From Roseiconus nitratireducens (GTDB lineage: Bacteria > Planctomycetota > Planctomycetia > Pirellulales > Pirellulaceae), in the NCBI RefSeq assembly GCF_008629675.1, contig NZ_VWOX01000010.1:124001-188000 (forward strand): DNA of 64,000 bases. Direction: 5' to 3'. Below, piece after piece: positions 27,040-36,715 of this stretch (position 1 is the first letter of the stretch; every line of letters starts with the position of its first letter). The position numbers were made by a program, and so were the translations under genes. The notes beneath the pieces were generated by a model, which worked only from the letters and a program-made list of their open reading frames with translations, made no database searches and was not told the origin of the DNA.

Positions 27040-28494
27040 ATGTACGTCACCAAAGAACCTTCCCGCAAAATGCTCCGCCGCGCTTTTCTGGGCCGCAGCG
27101 GACTCGGATTCGGCTCGCTCGCTCTGGCTTCGTTGCTCCAACAGGATCAGTGCGGCGCGTCGACGGGGCGGACGATTCCAGAGCGGAGTCCTCATTTCGC
27201 TCCCAAGGCGAAAAGCGTGATTTGGCTGTTCATGCGGGGCGGTGTCAGCCACATGGAGAGCTTTGACCCCAAGCCGGCGCTCAATCAGTACGCGGGAAAA
27301 ACCATCGCGGAAACACCGTATGCATTTGTGCAGGACCCGGAACGGTTGAAGAAAGTGCGGGTCGTGGTCGTCAACGATGCTAACGGACAGCAACGCAACA
27401 CGATCTATCCGCTTCAGGTGGGTTTCAAGCGGTATGGCAACAGCGGCATCGAAGTCAGTGACTGGTTCCCCCACCTGGGATCCTGCGTCGACGATCTTGC
27501 CGTGATCCGGTCGATGTGGACGACCGACGACAATCACGGTGCCCAAGTACAGTTTCATTCGGGCCGCCACATGTTGGAACCGCGGGTTCCCACGATTGGT
27601 GCGTGGGTGAATTACGGTTTGGGAACGCTGAATGAGAACCTGCCCCAATTCATTGGCATGGGGCCACGATTCTTCGACCGACGTGACGGACACTACCTGG
27701 GGCCAGCCTACGATGCCGTTCAGCTGAAAGTCGATCCGTCAAATCCGTTGGACTACGCCAAGCCGGAGGGCGAGATCACGGCGGCGGAGCAACGATTGGA
27801 ATTCGACCTGATTCATTATCTGAATCAGTTGACGGCGGCGCAGTACCCCGGCGACGCGGAGTTGGAGGCGCGGATCAAATCCTACGAGTTGGCGTATCGA
27901 ATGCAGACGGCCGTTCCGGGGGTGATCCGTTTTGATGGCGAAACGGAAGCGACGAAAAAACTGTATGGTTTCGACCAAAAAGAAACGCGGCCGTTCGGAG
28001 AACAACTGTTGGCCGCGCGACGCTTCGTCGAACAGGGCGTGCGGTTCATCCAGATCATGCACGGCGGCGGCGCGGCCGGCGCCTGGGACCAGCATTCGAA
28101 TTTGAAGTCAAAACACGCCGAGCTTGCCATGCAGGTCGATCGTCCGATATCTGGTTTGTTGAAGGATCTGAAACAACGCGGGATGCTGGACGAGACCCTG
28201 GTGGTGTTTGCAACAGAATTTGGCCGGACGCCTGGTTCGCAAAACGGTGACGGGCGAGATCACCATCCGTTCGGGTTCAGCGTTTGGATGGCGGGTGGAG
28301 GATTGAAAGGTGGGATCACCCACGGCGCCACGGACGAAATCGGATTTCACGCGGCCGACCAGCCCCACTATGTGACCGACGTGCATGCCACCCTGCTGCA
28401 CCAACTGGGTCTGGATTCCCATCGATTGAATGTCCCTGGACATAAACGATTGGAAAGGGATTACGGCCACGTGATCAGCGACATCATCGCCTAG
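27040..28494 (+). CDS. DUF1501 protein with Tat-type signal
   Basis: A 484-residue member of DUF1501, a branch of the alkaline-phosphatase/sulfatase-like fold. The frame is open upstream inside the PSD1 gene, but the ATG at 27040 gives the expected N-terminus with a twin-arginine signal (MLRRAFLGRSGLGFGSLAL). Family landmarks are GGVSHMESFDPKP near residue 68, VRFIQIMHGGG, FATEFGRTPGSQ and GRDHHPFGFSVWMAGGG, the last with the conserved metal-type His/Asp. The C-terminus ends with the usual short tail about a dozen residues after RLNVPGHK. It is the partner of the PSD1 gene 31 bases upstream. DUF1501 proteins are thought to be exported enzymes or lipoproteins of unknown substrate; folded export by Tat fits a cofactor or metal. 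Confidence 0.9.
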   Translation: MYVTKEPSRKMLRRAFLGRSGLGFGSLALASLLQQDQCGASTGRTIPERSPHFAPKAKSVIWLFMRGGVSHMESFDPKPALNQYAGKTIAETPYAFVQDPERLKKVRVVVVNDANGQQRNTIYPLQVGFKRYGNSGIEVSDWFPHLGSCVDDLAVIRSMWTTDDNHGAQVQFHSGRHMLEPRVPTIGAWVNYGLGTLNENLPQFIGMGPRFFDRRDGHYLGPAYDAVQLKVDPSNPLDYAKPEGEITAAEQRLEFDLIHYLNQLTAAQYPGDAELEARIKSYELAYRMQTAVPGVIRFDGETEATKKLYGFDQKETRPFGEQLLAARRFVEQGVRFIQIMHGGGAAGAWDQHSNLKSKHAELAMQVDRPISGLLKDLKQRGMLDETLVVFATEFGRTPGSQNGDGRDHHPFGFSVWMAGGGLKGGITHGATDEIGFHAADQPHYVTDVHATLLHQLGLDSHRLNVPGHKRLERDYGHVISDIIA

Positions 28495-28561
28495 CGGTGC
28501 GCTCCGGAGGCAGGCAAAACGGCGATGGGCGCGTCCACGGCGCCGCATCCCTTTGAAGTGG

Positions 28562-28581
28562 CCCCGCTCGCCAGAGCGGGG
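28562..28581. repeat. Palindrome of the TCGCCAGA family
   Basis: A perfect hairpin CCCCGCTC-GCCA-GAGCGGGG (8-bp stem, 4-base loop) between two convergent DUF1501 genes. It shares the core TCGCCAGA with hairpins near 36.8, 47.6 and 51.4-51.6 kb, but its outer stem bases differ in a paired way. Confidence 0.7.
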
Positions 28582-28648
28582 AAGACTCAGCGCTCGACCC
28601 TCCTTGATGAAGAGGCTGACTTAAGACCGCATGAGTTCCAGTCGCGCG

Positions 28649-28675
28649 GCGCCGACGGCCCCCCGCCGTCGGCGC
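28649..28675. terminator. Strong GC hairpin between convergent genes
   Basis: A perfect 11-bp stem (GCGCCGACGGC / GCCGTCGGCGC) with a loop of five C. It sits in the 218-base gap where two DUF1501 genes meet tail to tail and could act as a bidirectional terminator or mRNA-end stabiliser. No T-run follows on either strand, so the terminator call is an inference from position. Confidence 0.45.
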
Positions 28676-28712
28676 AAACTGACGGAAACGGCTGCCCAGA
28701 ACAGCACCAGCA

Positions 28713-30179
28713 CTAGGCGATCATCGAATGCAGAACGTGACCGTGCACATCGGTCAGCCGTCGGTCGATGCCGTTGTGGCGAACGGACAGTCGTGTGTGG
28801 TCGATGCCCAGCAAATGGAGGATGGTCGCGTAGATGTCATGAACGGTGGTTTCTTGGGAACGATCCAAGGGGCGAAAACCCCAATGATCACTCTGGCCGT
28901 AGGTTCCACCCTTGATCCCGCCGCCGCACAGCCAGTTTGTGAACACAAACGGGTTGTGGTCGCGACCTTTGCTGCCTTGCGAGCAGGGCATGCGGCCGAA
29001 CTCGGTGGTCCATAAGATCAACGTGTCGTCCAGCATCCCTCGTTGGGCCAGGTCCTTGATCAACGCGGAGGCGCCACGGGACATCCCCAAGGCCAAGGGA
29101 GCGTGATCGCGTTTGACGTCTCCGTGGGAATCCCAATTGCGACGTGGAAACCCGTTGTCGTTCCCGCTCCAGACTTGAACAAAGCGGACGCCGCGTTCAA
29201 GCAATCGGCGGGCCACCAGGCACTTGCGGCCAAAGTATTCGGTCTCGGCGCGTTCATTGATGACGCCGGAATCTTCGATCGTGGTGCCATCGGCCGCTAG
29301 ACCGTACAGGTCTTTGATGTGACGCGGTTCCGACGTGACGTCCAGGGCATCGGTGGCACTCAATTGCATCGCGGCGGCAAGTTCGTAGGACCGGACTCGG
29401 GCCGCCAGTCGGTCATCACCGCGCCGTTGGTCCGCGTGCATCTGATTCAATTGGCCCAAAGCCGCCAGCCCGGCTCGGTCACTTTCCGCTGTGACGAATT
29501 CGTTGGACGGACGGAGCAGGTCGGCGATCGGCGGGTCATTGCCGGGACGAATCACGGTCCCCTGGTGATCGGCGGGAAGAAATGCGGGAGCCCAGTTTTT
29601 GGCGCCGTTGGACGCCAGACCGCGGTGGTCGGGCAACACGACAAACGCCGGGAGGTTTTCGTTTTCTGATCCGAGAGCATACGACACCCAGGAACCGGCG
29701 CTGGGGAATCCCGGAAAGTTGAATCCGGTGGTCTGCAGCAACGTTCCCTGGCTGTGGACACCGGTCTTTCCCACCATGTTGTGAACGAATGCCAATTGAT
29801 CGACGACGTCGCCCAATGGCGCCACGATGTCACTGAGCATCTTGGCGGATTGACCATGGGGGCGGAATTCCCACGGGCTGGCGAAACAGGCTCCGGGGGT
29901 GCTTTGAAACAGTTCGACCTGCTCACCGGGATCCCAAGGCTTTCCATCTTGTTGACGTAGGTAGGGTTTGTGATCGAAGGTGTCGATGTGGCTGGCGGCT
30001 CCGGCCATGAAAAGCTGCACGACGCGTTTGGCTCGCGGCCGATGATGCAGCTGTCCCGAAAGCACGCCGTCGCGGGCAAACAGGTCGCCCAACGCCAATG
30101 CGGCAAACGAACCGGTCAATGTCGATAGCAGCTGTCGGCGTGAACCGGTGATCGGCGATTGGGACATGGTGTGTTGCAT
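28713..30179 (-). CDS. DUF1501 protein with Tat-type signal
   Basis: A 488-residue DUF1501 protein; an internal ATG 12 bases in is equally possible. The N-terminus has a twin-arginine signal (GSRRQLLSTLTGSFAALAL). Landmarks match the other two copies in this window: GAASHIDTFDHKP near residue 57, RGVRFVQVWSG, WTTEFGRMPCSQ and GRDHNPFVFTNWLCGGG. It is encoded 81 bases downstream of the PSD1 gene on the same strand, the standard pairing. It faces the DUF1501 gene at 27.0-28.5 kb tail to tail. The sequence differs clearly from that copy (for example LCGGG in place of MAGGG), so this is not a recent duplication. Reaction unknown. Confidence 0.9.
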   Translation of the reverse strand: MQHTMSQSPITGSRRQLLSTLTGSFAALALGDLFARDGVLSGQLHHRPRAKRVVQLFMAGAASHIDTFDHKPYLRQQDGKPWDPGEQVELFQSTPGACFASPWEFRPHGQSAKMLSDIVAPLGDVVDQLAFVHNMVGKTGVHSQGTLLQTTGFNFPGFPSAGSWVSYALGSENENLPAFVVLPDHRGLASNGAKNWAPAFLPADHQGTVIRPGNDPPIADLLRPSNEFVTAESDRAGLAALGQLNQMHADQRRGDDRLAARVRSYELAAAMQLSATDALDVTSEPRHIKDLYGLAADGTTIEDSGVINERAETEYFGRKCLVARRLLERGVRFVQVWSGNDNGFPRRNWDSHGDVKRDHAPLALGMSRGASALIKDLAQRGMLDDTLILWTTEFGRMPCSQGSKGRDHNPFVFTNWLCGGGIKGGTYGQSDHWGFRPLDRSQETTVHDIYATILHLLGIDHTRLSVRHNGIDRRLTDVHGHVLHSMIA

Positions 30180-30260
30180 GGAGCCGGGGGGCGCGGCGTC
30201 GCGGTGACGGCGGGCGGGAATAGCCAGGTCTGGCCACGACCGTTTTGGGCGGCGGTTGGG

Positions 30261-33200
30261 TCAGTCCACAAAGACAAAATCGTTGGTGTTGAACAGGACG
30301 CGAGAAAAACTTGCCAGTCCGTAAGCCTGCAAATGGTGCAGCAGAACGTCTCGTTGCATTGGGTCGGGTGGGAATCCCCACGCCAACCGGCAAGCCAGAT
30401 TCACTTGATCGGCGGCCGAATCGGGAGCGGTGCGCCGCAGGTGTTCCGCGAAACGCTCCGCCATTGTCGCGACGAAGCGATGGTTCCAGGTTGTGAGCGC
30501 TTGCAGGGCCGTCGTGGACTCGTCGCGACGAGGAACGCTGATCGACGGATCGGCACAATCCAGTGTCGTCAGCATGGGCTGGGGCTGGGATCGAACCACG
30601 AAACGGTACACGGTTCGTCGGTAAGACTTCGGGTCTCGCGGATCGTGGAGGTGGTATTCGTAGTGCGGAGAATGCTCAGGTTTTTCGATCACAAAATCGC
30701 GAAAGCTGGGGCCTCCCCGCCGACGGTCCAAGGCCCCGCTGATCGCCAGCAGCGAATCCCGGAACTCTTCGGCGGTCAGTCTGCGACGATTGGCACGCCA
30801 CAGCAAAGTGTTTTGCTGATCGATGGCCGCGCTGGCTGGCTGGTGTTCGCTGCTCCGACGATAGGCGCGGCTGGTGACCAACAAGCGGACGATCGACTTC
30901 AGCGATTGATTCGGATCGTCGCGAAGGCGGGCAGAGAGGTAGTCCAGCAGTTCCGGATGCGTTGGTCGTTCGCCACCACGCCCGAAATCGTTTGGCGTTG
31001 CGACAAGCGGTTGACCGAACGTCCACTGCCACAGGCGGTTGGTGATTGAACGCCACACCAACGGGTTGTCTTTCTGCACCAAATAATCGGCCAGGCGTTT
31101 GCGCGCGTCCCGTTCTTGCCAATCTTGGCTGTCAAAAAACCGTTCGTTGGCGGTGTTCCACAGCGGCGGAGCTCCCGGCGTCATCAGATCACCGGGCGAT
31201 CGGAGATCTCCACGATGGAGCAAATGGATCTCTCTCGGTGCGCCTTCGGTTGGCACGAAGGCGCCACTGGGTTCGAACTGTGTTGCAACGGCATAGACGA
31301 CGTCACCGGGAGGGAACGCCTGCAGCTGCTTCCGCAGATCCCGGATTTCGGCTCGAATGGACTCCAGCTGTTCGATCACCTCAGGCGAACGCAAATCGGA
31401 TTCGATGGCCACTCGTTGCCGCTGCAGTTCACGGAGTTCCGCCATCGCCCGGTCGTCGGTCAGCTCGCGATAAAAGATGCCATCGACCAGGTTGTCTCGA
31501 CCCCAGCGGGGCCCCGATTCGATGCTGTCTTTGGCCGTGACGTTGCGACGGGAAGCCAGGTTCGAACCGTCGTCGCCGATTACTTCGATCTCGCCCAGGG
31601 CGAAAATGTAGTCGTCCGTTCGTTCGCGGAGCTTCGTGGCCGTGACTCTCACAAAGCGGAACGGTGATCCGTCGTTCACAACGTGTACGGGACGCGTCAA
31701 GGGATTCGGCTGGTCCCGGTCGGTTGCGTCGACCAGTGTCCGGACACTGTCGCCGAACTCCGCGTCGTTGCTTGCCTGAACGCGATACCGGACCGGAAAT
31801 CCAAAACCGGCACCGATTCCCCCGAACGGGTCGAAAGCGGGAACCAACCGAATCTCACGGACATTCCGGGCCTGCCCCAGATCGATTTGGACCCACTTCG
31901 GGGCGGCAGCAGTTTGGCTGATTTGGCTGTGGTATCCGAATTGAGGCTGCTGCGTCGCCCCGAAGACTTCTTTGAGCTCGGCGATGCGATGATCGATTTG
32001 CGAGGTTTGGTCGGCGATTTGACGGTCGATCGGGTCGGCGATGGCCCGCTGCCGTTGCTCCAAGCGATTGATTTGCGATTCGAGGGCCGCTTGTTCCTGC
32101 CGCTGCTGCCGTGACACGCCGCGATAGACTCGATCGGCCCGATCCACGGCTGCGAAAACGGCATGCAGTCGGTAGTAATCCTGCATTCGGATCGGATCGA
32201 ATTTGTGATGATGGCACTGGGCACATTGAATGGTCGTGCTTTGAAACACGTTGAATACCGCGGAGATCATTTCATCGCGGTCGAGATGTTTGGCAATTCG
32301 TCCATCCAACTTGCCTTCGCCGACTTCCTGGTGGCCGATGAAGTCCCAGGGGCCGGCAGCCAGAAAACCGAGTGCCGCGATCGCCTGGGGGGCGGTGTTT
32401 GGCAGCGCGTCGCCGGCGACTTGTTCGCGCACAAACTGCGCGTAGGGCTTGTCGGTATTCAGGCTGTCGATCACGTAGTCGCGGTAGGGCCAGGCGTTGG
32501 GCCGTGGTTTGTCCTTGTCGTATCCATGTGTTTCTGCGTACCGCGCGACGTCCAACCAATGTTGCCCCCACTTTTCTCCGAACGCCGGTGTGGCGAGCAG
32601 GCGGTCGACCAACCGTCGCCACGCGGTGTCAAAGTCCTGGCGGGATTCGCGCCGAAACTGCTTCCACTGGTCCGGAGTGGGGGGCAATCCGGTCAGGTCG
32701 TAGGTCAGTCGGCGGATCAACACCCGAGGTTCCGCCTGGGCGTTCGCGATCAGCCCCTGTTGCCGCAGTTGACGGTCCAGGAAGGAATCGACGGGATGTT
32801 CCGCGCCGTTGGCAGAGATTCCTGGTGAAGGGATTCCCGGCGAGGCGATGGGACGCAACGACCACCAGTCGAGGTCTGCGGCGACGGCCGGCTCCAAACG
32901 GATGCTGGCGTCCCATTCGGCTCCGGCGGCGATCCAGCTTCGCAGAACCGCGCGTTCGCCGGATGACAGGGGCGCCCCGTCCTTCGGCATCTCGGCGGTG
33001 CCATCGATCGGCGTGACCAGCTCCAGCAGATGGCTGCTGTCGGGATCCGTCGTGTCGACGTACCCCAAATCGACCAGGTCCGATGGCCGCGAGAGCGAGA
33101 AGTCGCCGTCGCGCACCTGGTCGTTGTGACACGCCAGACAATGCTTCTGCAGCAGCGGCACGACGTCCTTGGCAAAATCAACTGGTTCGCTACCAGGGGC

Positions 33201-33281
33201 GGGAACGCCGTGCAGAAGGGTTCCCAGCAGCGCGAACGCAAGTAGAAAGCGGGACGTCCAGTGGGTCGGTGGAGTGGACAT
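30261..33281 (-). CDS. PSD1-type planctomycete cytochrome C / DUF1549 / DUF1553 protein with discoidin-like insert
   Basis: About 1006 residues from the ATG at 33281, which gives a good signal peptide (FLLAFALLGTLLHG); an in-frame ATG at 33347 adds 22 residues. Neither start has a clear ribosome binding site. Parts in order: cytochrome-C-like domain with CLACHN at about residue 47; DUF1549 (LTYDLTGLPPTPDQW) ending with a second motif CAQCHHHKFDPI at about 352; a coiled-coil stretch; a discoidin (F5/8 type C)-like module at about 455-570 with KWVQIDLGQARNVREIRLV and FRFVRVTATKL; then DUF1553 from about 725 (NPLVWRSITNRLWQWTFG). Discoidin modules often bind glycans, so this copy may be targeted to a different substrate from the 23.8 kb copy. 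It is followed by a DUF1501 gene. Confidence 0.87.
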   Translation of the reverse strand: MSTPPTHWTSRFLLAFALLGTLLHGVPAPGSEPVDFAKDVVPLLQKHCLACHNDQVRDGDFSLSRPSDLVDLGYVDTTDPDSSHLLELVTPIDGTAEMPKDGAPLSSGERAVLRSWIAAGAEWDASIRLEPAVAADLDWWSLRPIASPGIPSPGISANGAEHPVDSFLDRQLRQQGLIANAQAEPRVLIRRLTYDLTGLPPTPDQWKQFRRESRQDFDTAWRRLVDRLLATPAFGEKWGQHWLDVARYAETHGYDKDKPRPNAWPYRDYVIDSLNTDKPYAQFVREQVAGDALPNTAPQAIAALGFLAAGPWDFIGHQEVGEGKLDGRIAKHLDRDEMISAVFNVFQSTTIQCAQCHHHKFDPIRMQDYYRLHAVFAAVDRADRVYRGVSRQQRQEQAALESQINRLEQRQRAIADPIDRQIADQTSQIDHRIAELKEVFGATQQPQFGYHSQISQTAAAPKWVQIDLGQARNVREIRLVPAFDPFGGIGAGFGFPVRYRVQASNDAEFGDSVRTLVDATDRDQPNPLTRPVHVVNDGSPFRFVRVTATKLRERTDDYIFALGEIEVIGDDGSNLASRRNVTAKDSIESGPRWGRDNLVDGIFYRELTDDRAMAELRELQRQRVAIESDLRSPEVIEQLESIRAEIRDLRKQLQAFPPGDVVYAVATQFEPSGAFVPTEGAPREIHLLHRGDLRSPGDLMTPGAPPLWNTANERFFDSQDWQERDARKRLADYLVQKDNPLVWRSITNRLWQWTFGQPLVATPNDFGRGGERPTHPELLDYLSARLRDDPNQSLKSIVRLLVTSRAYRRSSEHQPASAAIDQQNTLLWRANRRRLTAEEFRDSLLAISGALDRRRGGPSFRDFVIEKPEHSPHYEYHLHDPRDPKSYRRTVYRFVVRSQPQPMLTTLDCADPSISVPRRDESTTALQALTTWNHRFVATMAERFAEHLRRTAPDSAADQVNLACRLAWGFPPDPMQRDVLLHHLQAYGLASFSRVLFNTNDFVFVD

Positions 33282-33529
33282 TCGCGGGCGAGACGGATGG
33301 GGCGGGAGGACCAGGCGGGAAATCAACCATGCGAAAAGTCCAGGCATCGGAAGGCAGATCGGGCGAACATTTTCGACTGCCGATCCGGTGACGCATGTGC
33401 GAAATGTTAGTCTATCCCAATCTCCGCCAAGATTGAAACATTCACCCGGGAGCTATACCTGGAAGCGTCCGCCGCTTGGCCGACGCCGTCCAGCCGGCTC
33501 CATCGCCCCTTCTGCTTCAAAGCTTCCCC

Positions 33530-35542
33530 ATGAATGATCGAATTCTCACGTGCATGCTGGTGTTGGCATTCCTGTTGGGTACCCAGGCCCGGGCGTCAAC
33601 CGCCGAATCGCTCCGGCCGAACGTGGTGTTCTTTCTGGTCGACGACATGGGGTGGATGGACAGTACGCCGTATGGGTCGACTTACTACGAAACGCCAAAC
33701 ATGCAGCGTTTGGCGGAGCAGTCGATGCGGTTCACCGACGCGTTTGCCGTCCCCCTGTGCTCCCCCACACGTGCATCCATCTTAACCGGCCAATACTCGG
33801 CCCGGCACGGAATCACCAGCGCCACCGGGCACCTCCCGCCGCGTCCGCACGGTGAGTCGCGTTTCCCTGCCAAGGCGCCGCCCAACAAACGCTTCCTGTA
33901 TCCGGACAGCAAACACTTTCTGGATCCGGAACTGGTCACCATTGCCGAGGTGTTGCGCGATGCCGGATACCGGACCGGGCATTTTGGCAAGTGGCATTTA
34001 GGCTTGATGCCCGAGCACTGGCCGGAACAACAAGGGTTCGAAACCACTTGGCACTGTGCACCCGATCCCGGACCGCCGAGTTATTTCTCTCCCTACGGTG
34101 TCCACGCCGATGGGGGACCCGCCGGCCAGCGCCGCGTGGGCAACATCACGGACGGTCCGGATGGGGAGCACATCACCGATCGTGTCACGGACGAAGCGTT
34201 AAAGTTCATCGATTCGCATGCCGACCAGCCTTTCTTCCTGAACCTCTGGCACTATTCCGTTCACGGGCCCTGGCAACACAAGGAAGCCTACACGGCGCAG
34301 TTTGCGGAGAAATCGGACCCCAGTGGCCGTCAGAAGAACCCGGTCATGGCGTCGATGCTGCGAAATGTGGACGAGAGTTTGGGACGCGTGCTCGATCGGT
34401 TGGACGCGCTGGGGCTGACGGATCGGACCTTGTTCATTTTTTACTCCGACAACGGAGGCAACACTCACAGTTGGACGGCCGATGATCGCAAGCTTCGCAA
34501 CGTGACGCCCAAACACTCGCTGTACGAAACCATCAACAGCTATCGCAAATGGGCTGGCGATCAGCCTCCGACCAACAACGCGCCCCTGCGGGAAGGCAAA
34601 GGACGCATCTACGAAGGAGGCCAACGCGTGCCGTTGATGGTTCGATGGCCTGGGCAGGTCCCGGCCGGCAGCACGTCCGACGCGGTGGTCGGTCCCATCG
34701 ACATGTTCCCGACCATCCTGGACGCGGTCGAAGTGCCGCTGCCGAGCGGCCAAGTCATCGACGGTGTCTCCTTTTTATCAGTGCTGCAACAAAGGGGAGA
34801 TCTTGACCGGAAGGCAGTCTTTACCTGGTTTCCCCATTTGATTCCCGCCGTCTCGGTTCGCGCGGGCGACTTCAAATTGATCCGGCGGTGGGAATCACAC
34901 CCGGCCTATCCCGAAGTATTGGAGTTGTACGATCTAGATCAGGATCTTGGCGAATCCAGCAACCTGGCCGATGCGATGCCGAACAAGGTCCGCGAATTGA
35001 ACGGCATGATCGATGATTTCATTCGCACCACCGGCGCTTTGGAGCCGGTTCCCAATCCGGCCTTCGATGCGCAAGCTTCATCTCGCGCGCCTGCCGCGCG
35101 AGATCCCGCGGCCGGTCTGGTACCGAAAATGTGCCGGTTGTTGTCCACCGCAAACGGCATGCAAATGGTGGCTGACGGCCGATCACCCTTTTTAGGGACA
35201 GCGCAAATCCGTCACGAAGGCTCGATGCGACTGCGGATGGAAGTCCGCTGCCGCGAGGGTGGCGACGGCAGCATTCGCTGGAAAACGGCGCGGCAGTCCG
35301 AATTTCCATCAAAGGGCCAGGAAGTTGCGTTCACACTACGTCCGGGAAGCGATTGGCAAACGGTCGAAGTCGCGCTGCCGGTCGAAGGACGCTCCGGGAT
35401 CGTTCGGATTTACCTGCCGGCCGATCGTGCTCCAGTGCAGATCCGGTCGATCGAGTTTTTTGCCTCGGCGGAATCGCGAGTCAACGCGGAGAAACCGGAG
35501 GCGTCTTTGCGGCGGTGGGAGTTTCAAAAGCCGACGCCCTGA
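33530..35542 (+). CDS. Secreted sulfatase with extra C-terminal beta domain
   Basis: A 670-residue type I sulfatase. The ATG at 33530 is followed directly by a signal peptide (LTCMLVLAFLLGTQARA), so it is preferred over the open frame from 33476. Landmarks: NVVFFLVDDMGWMDS, CSPTRASILTGQ (formylglycine Cys), TGHFGKWHLG, FYSDNGGN. The catalytic and C-terminal subdomains end near residue 510. About 150 further residues follow, with alternating hydrophobic and polar residues and phrases such as MRLRMEVRC and WQTVEVALP. This looks like a beta-sandwich module, possibly carbohydrate-binding; it is not part of standard sulfatases. The gene is divergent from the neighbouring PSD1 gene with a 250-base gap. 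The substrate is unknown. Confidence 0.9.
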   Translation: MNDRILTCMLVLAFLLGTQARASTAESLRPNVVFFLVDDMGWMDSTPYGSTYYETPNMQRLAEQSMRFTDAFAVPLCSPTRASILTGQYSARHGITSATGHLPPRPHGESRFPAKAPPNKRFLYPDSKHFLDPELVTIAEVLRDAGYRTGHFGKWHLGLMPEHWPEQQGFETTWHCAPDPGPPSYFSPYGVHADGGPAGQRRVGNITDGPDGEHITDRVTDEALKFIDSHADQPFFLNLWHYSVHGPWQHKEAYTAQFAEKSDPSGRQKNPVMASMLRNVDESLGRVLDRLDALGLTDRTLFIFYSDNGGNTHSWTADDRKLRNVTPKHSLYETINSYRKWAGDQPPTNNAPLREGKGRIYEGGQRVPLMVRWPGQVPAGSTSDAVVGPIDMFPTILDAVEVPLPSGQVIDGVSFLSVLQQRGDLDRKAVFTWFPHLIPAVSVRAGDFKLIRRWESHPAYPEVLELYDLDQDLGESSNLADAMPNKVRELNGMIDDFIRTTGALEPVPNPAFDAQASSRAPAARDPAAGLVPKMCRLLSTANGMQMVADGRSPFLGTAQIRHEGSMRLRMEVRCREGGDGSIRWKTARQSEFPSKGQEVAFTLRPGSDWQTVEVALPVEGRSGIVRIYLPADRAPVQIRSIEFFASAESRVNAEKPEASLRRWEFQKPTP

Positions 35543-35710
35543 GTGCCTGGTCTTTGCAAACCTTGTTTTGGCGGCGATCTCGACCGTTCCGCGGTGGCGC
35601 CGTCCAAAGCCCCGCGGCAACGCCGTCCAGAACGGCCTTGCACCACCGGGACCTCCGATCCGTTAAACTGCTGCTTGCTTCTCCGCAACGCTTTTTCCAA
35701 TGAGACATCC

Positions 35711-36715
35711 ATGACGAGCACTGACGAGTCGACGCAGGCCAAAGCCGAACAGTTTCGAGCGGAATATGAAAAGATTCGCGAAATGGTCGGCCGGGTCATC
35801 GTGGGGCACGACGAAATCGTTCAGGGCGTGTTGACCGCCATGCTCTGTGGCGGCCACTGCTTGCTGGAAGGCGTTCCGGGGCTTGGCAAGACCATGCTGG
35901 TTCGAACGCTGGCCGACGTCTTGGATCTGCAGTTCAACCGGATCCAATTCACTCCCGATTTGATGCCCGCCGACATTTTGGGAACCAACATGATCGTCGA
36001 ATCGGAAGACGGCCATCGTCGGTTCGAATTCCAGCGTGGTCCCGTTTTCACCCAGATCCTGCTGGCCGACGAAATCAACCGGGCGACGCCCAAGACGCAG
36101 TCGGCCATGTTGGAAACCATGCAGGAAGGCACGGTGACGGCAGCGGGCAAACGCTATGAACTGGAAAAGCCGTTCTTCGTGTTGGCGACGCAAAACCCGA
36201 TCGAACAGGAAGGAACGTACCCGCTTCCGGAAGCGCAGCTGGACCGGTTCCTGTTCAAGCTGGTCGTCGGGTACAGCAGTCGCGAGGATTTGAACACCAT
36301 CGTCGAGCGGACCACCCGCGGCGAATCGACGCACATTGAAAAAGTCGTCGATGGGGCGGAGATCCGTCAGATGCAGAAGCTGGTCCGCGATGTGATTCTG
36401 ACCGAGCCGATTCGAGACTATTTGGTGCGATTGACGCTGGCGACGCATCCCGAGGGCCCGCATTCGGTTGACGCGACGAACAAGTACGTGCGTTGGGGGG
36501 CCAGTCCCCGCGGGGCCCAGACGTTGGCTCTGGCTTCCAAGGTGCGGGCATTGTTGTCCGGGCGCTACAGCGTCAGCTTCGAAGACATCCGGCGAGTTTA
36601 CCTGCCGACGATGCGACACCGGGTGTTGCTGAATTTCGAGGCCCAGGCCGAGGGGATCGAAACGGATTCCGTGTTGTTGGAAATCCTGGAGAAGGTGCGA
36701 GAGTCGTCTCAATAG
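35711..36715 (+). CDS. MoxR-family AAA+ ATPase
   Basis: A 334-residue MoxR-type AAA+ ATPase. Walker A is EGVPGLGKT, Walker B LADEINRATP, and a sensor phrase FVLATQNPIEQEGTYPLPEAQLDR continues the family signature. The ATG at 35711 gives the standard start (EYEKIREMVGRVIVGHDE); the frame is open upstream to 35543 without family similarity. MoxR ATPases work as chaperones that load metals or mature von Willebrand-type proteins, usually next to DUF58 and VWA genes. Those partners are not visible here: the neighbours are a sulfatase upstream and, after a repeat-containing gap, the phosphate operon. Its client is therefore unknown. Confidence 0.93.
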   Translation: MTSTDESTQAKAEQFRAEYEKIREMVGRVIVGHDEIVQGVLTAMLCGGHCLLEGVPGLGKTMLVRTLADVLDLQFNRIQFTPDLMPADILGTNMIVESEDGHRRFEFQRGPVFTQILLADEINRATPKTQSAMLETMQEGTVTAAGKRYELEKPFFVLATQNPIEQEGTYPLPEAQLDRFLFKLVVGYSSREDLNTIVERTTRGESTHIEKVVDGAEIRQMQKLVRDVILTEPIRDYLVRLTLATHPEGPHSVDATNKYVRWGASPRGAQTLALASKVRALLSGRYSVSFEDIRRVYLPTMRHRVLLNFEAQAEGIETDSVLLEILEKVRESSQ

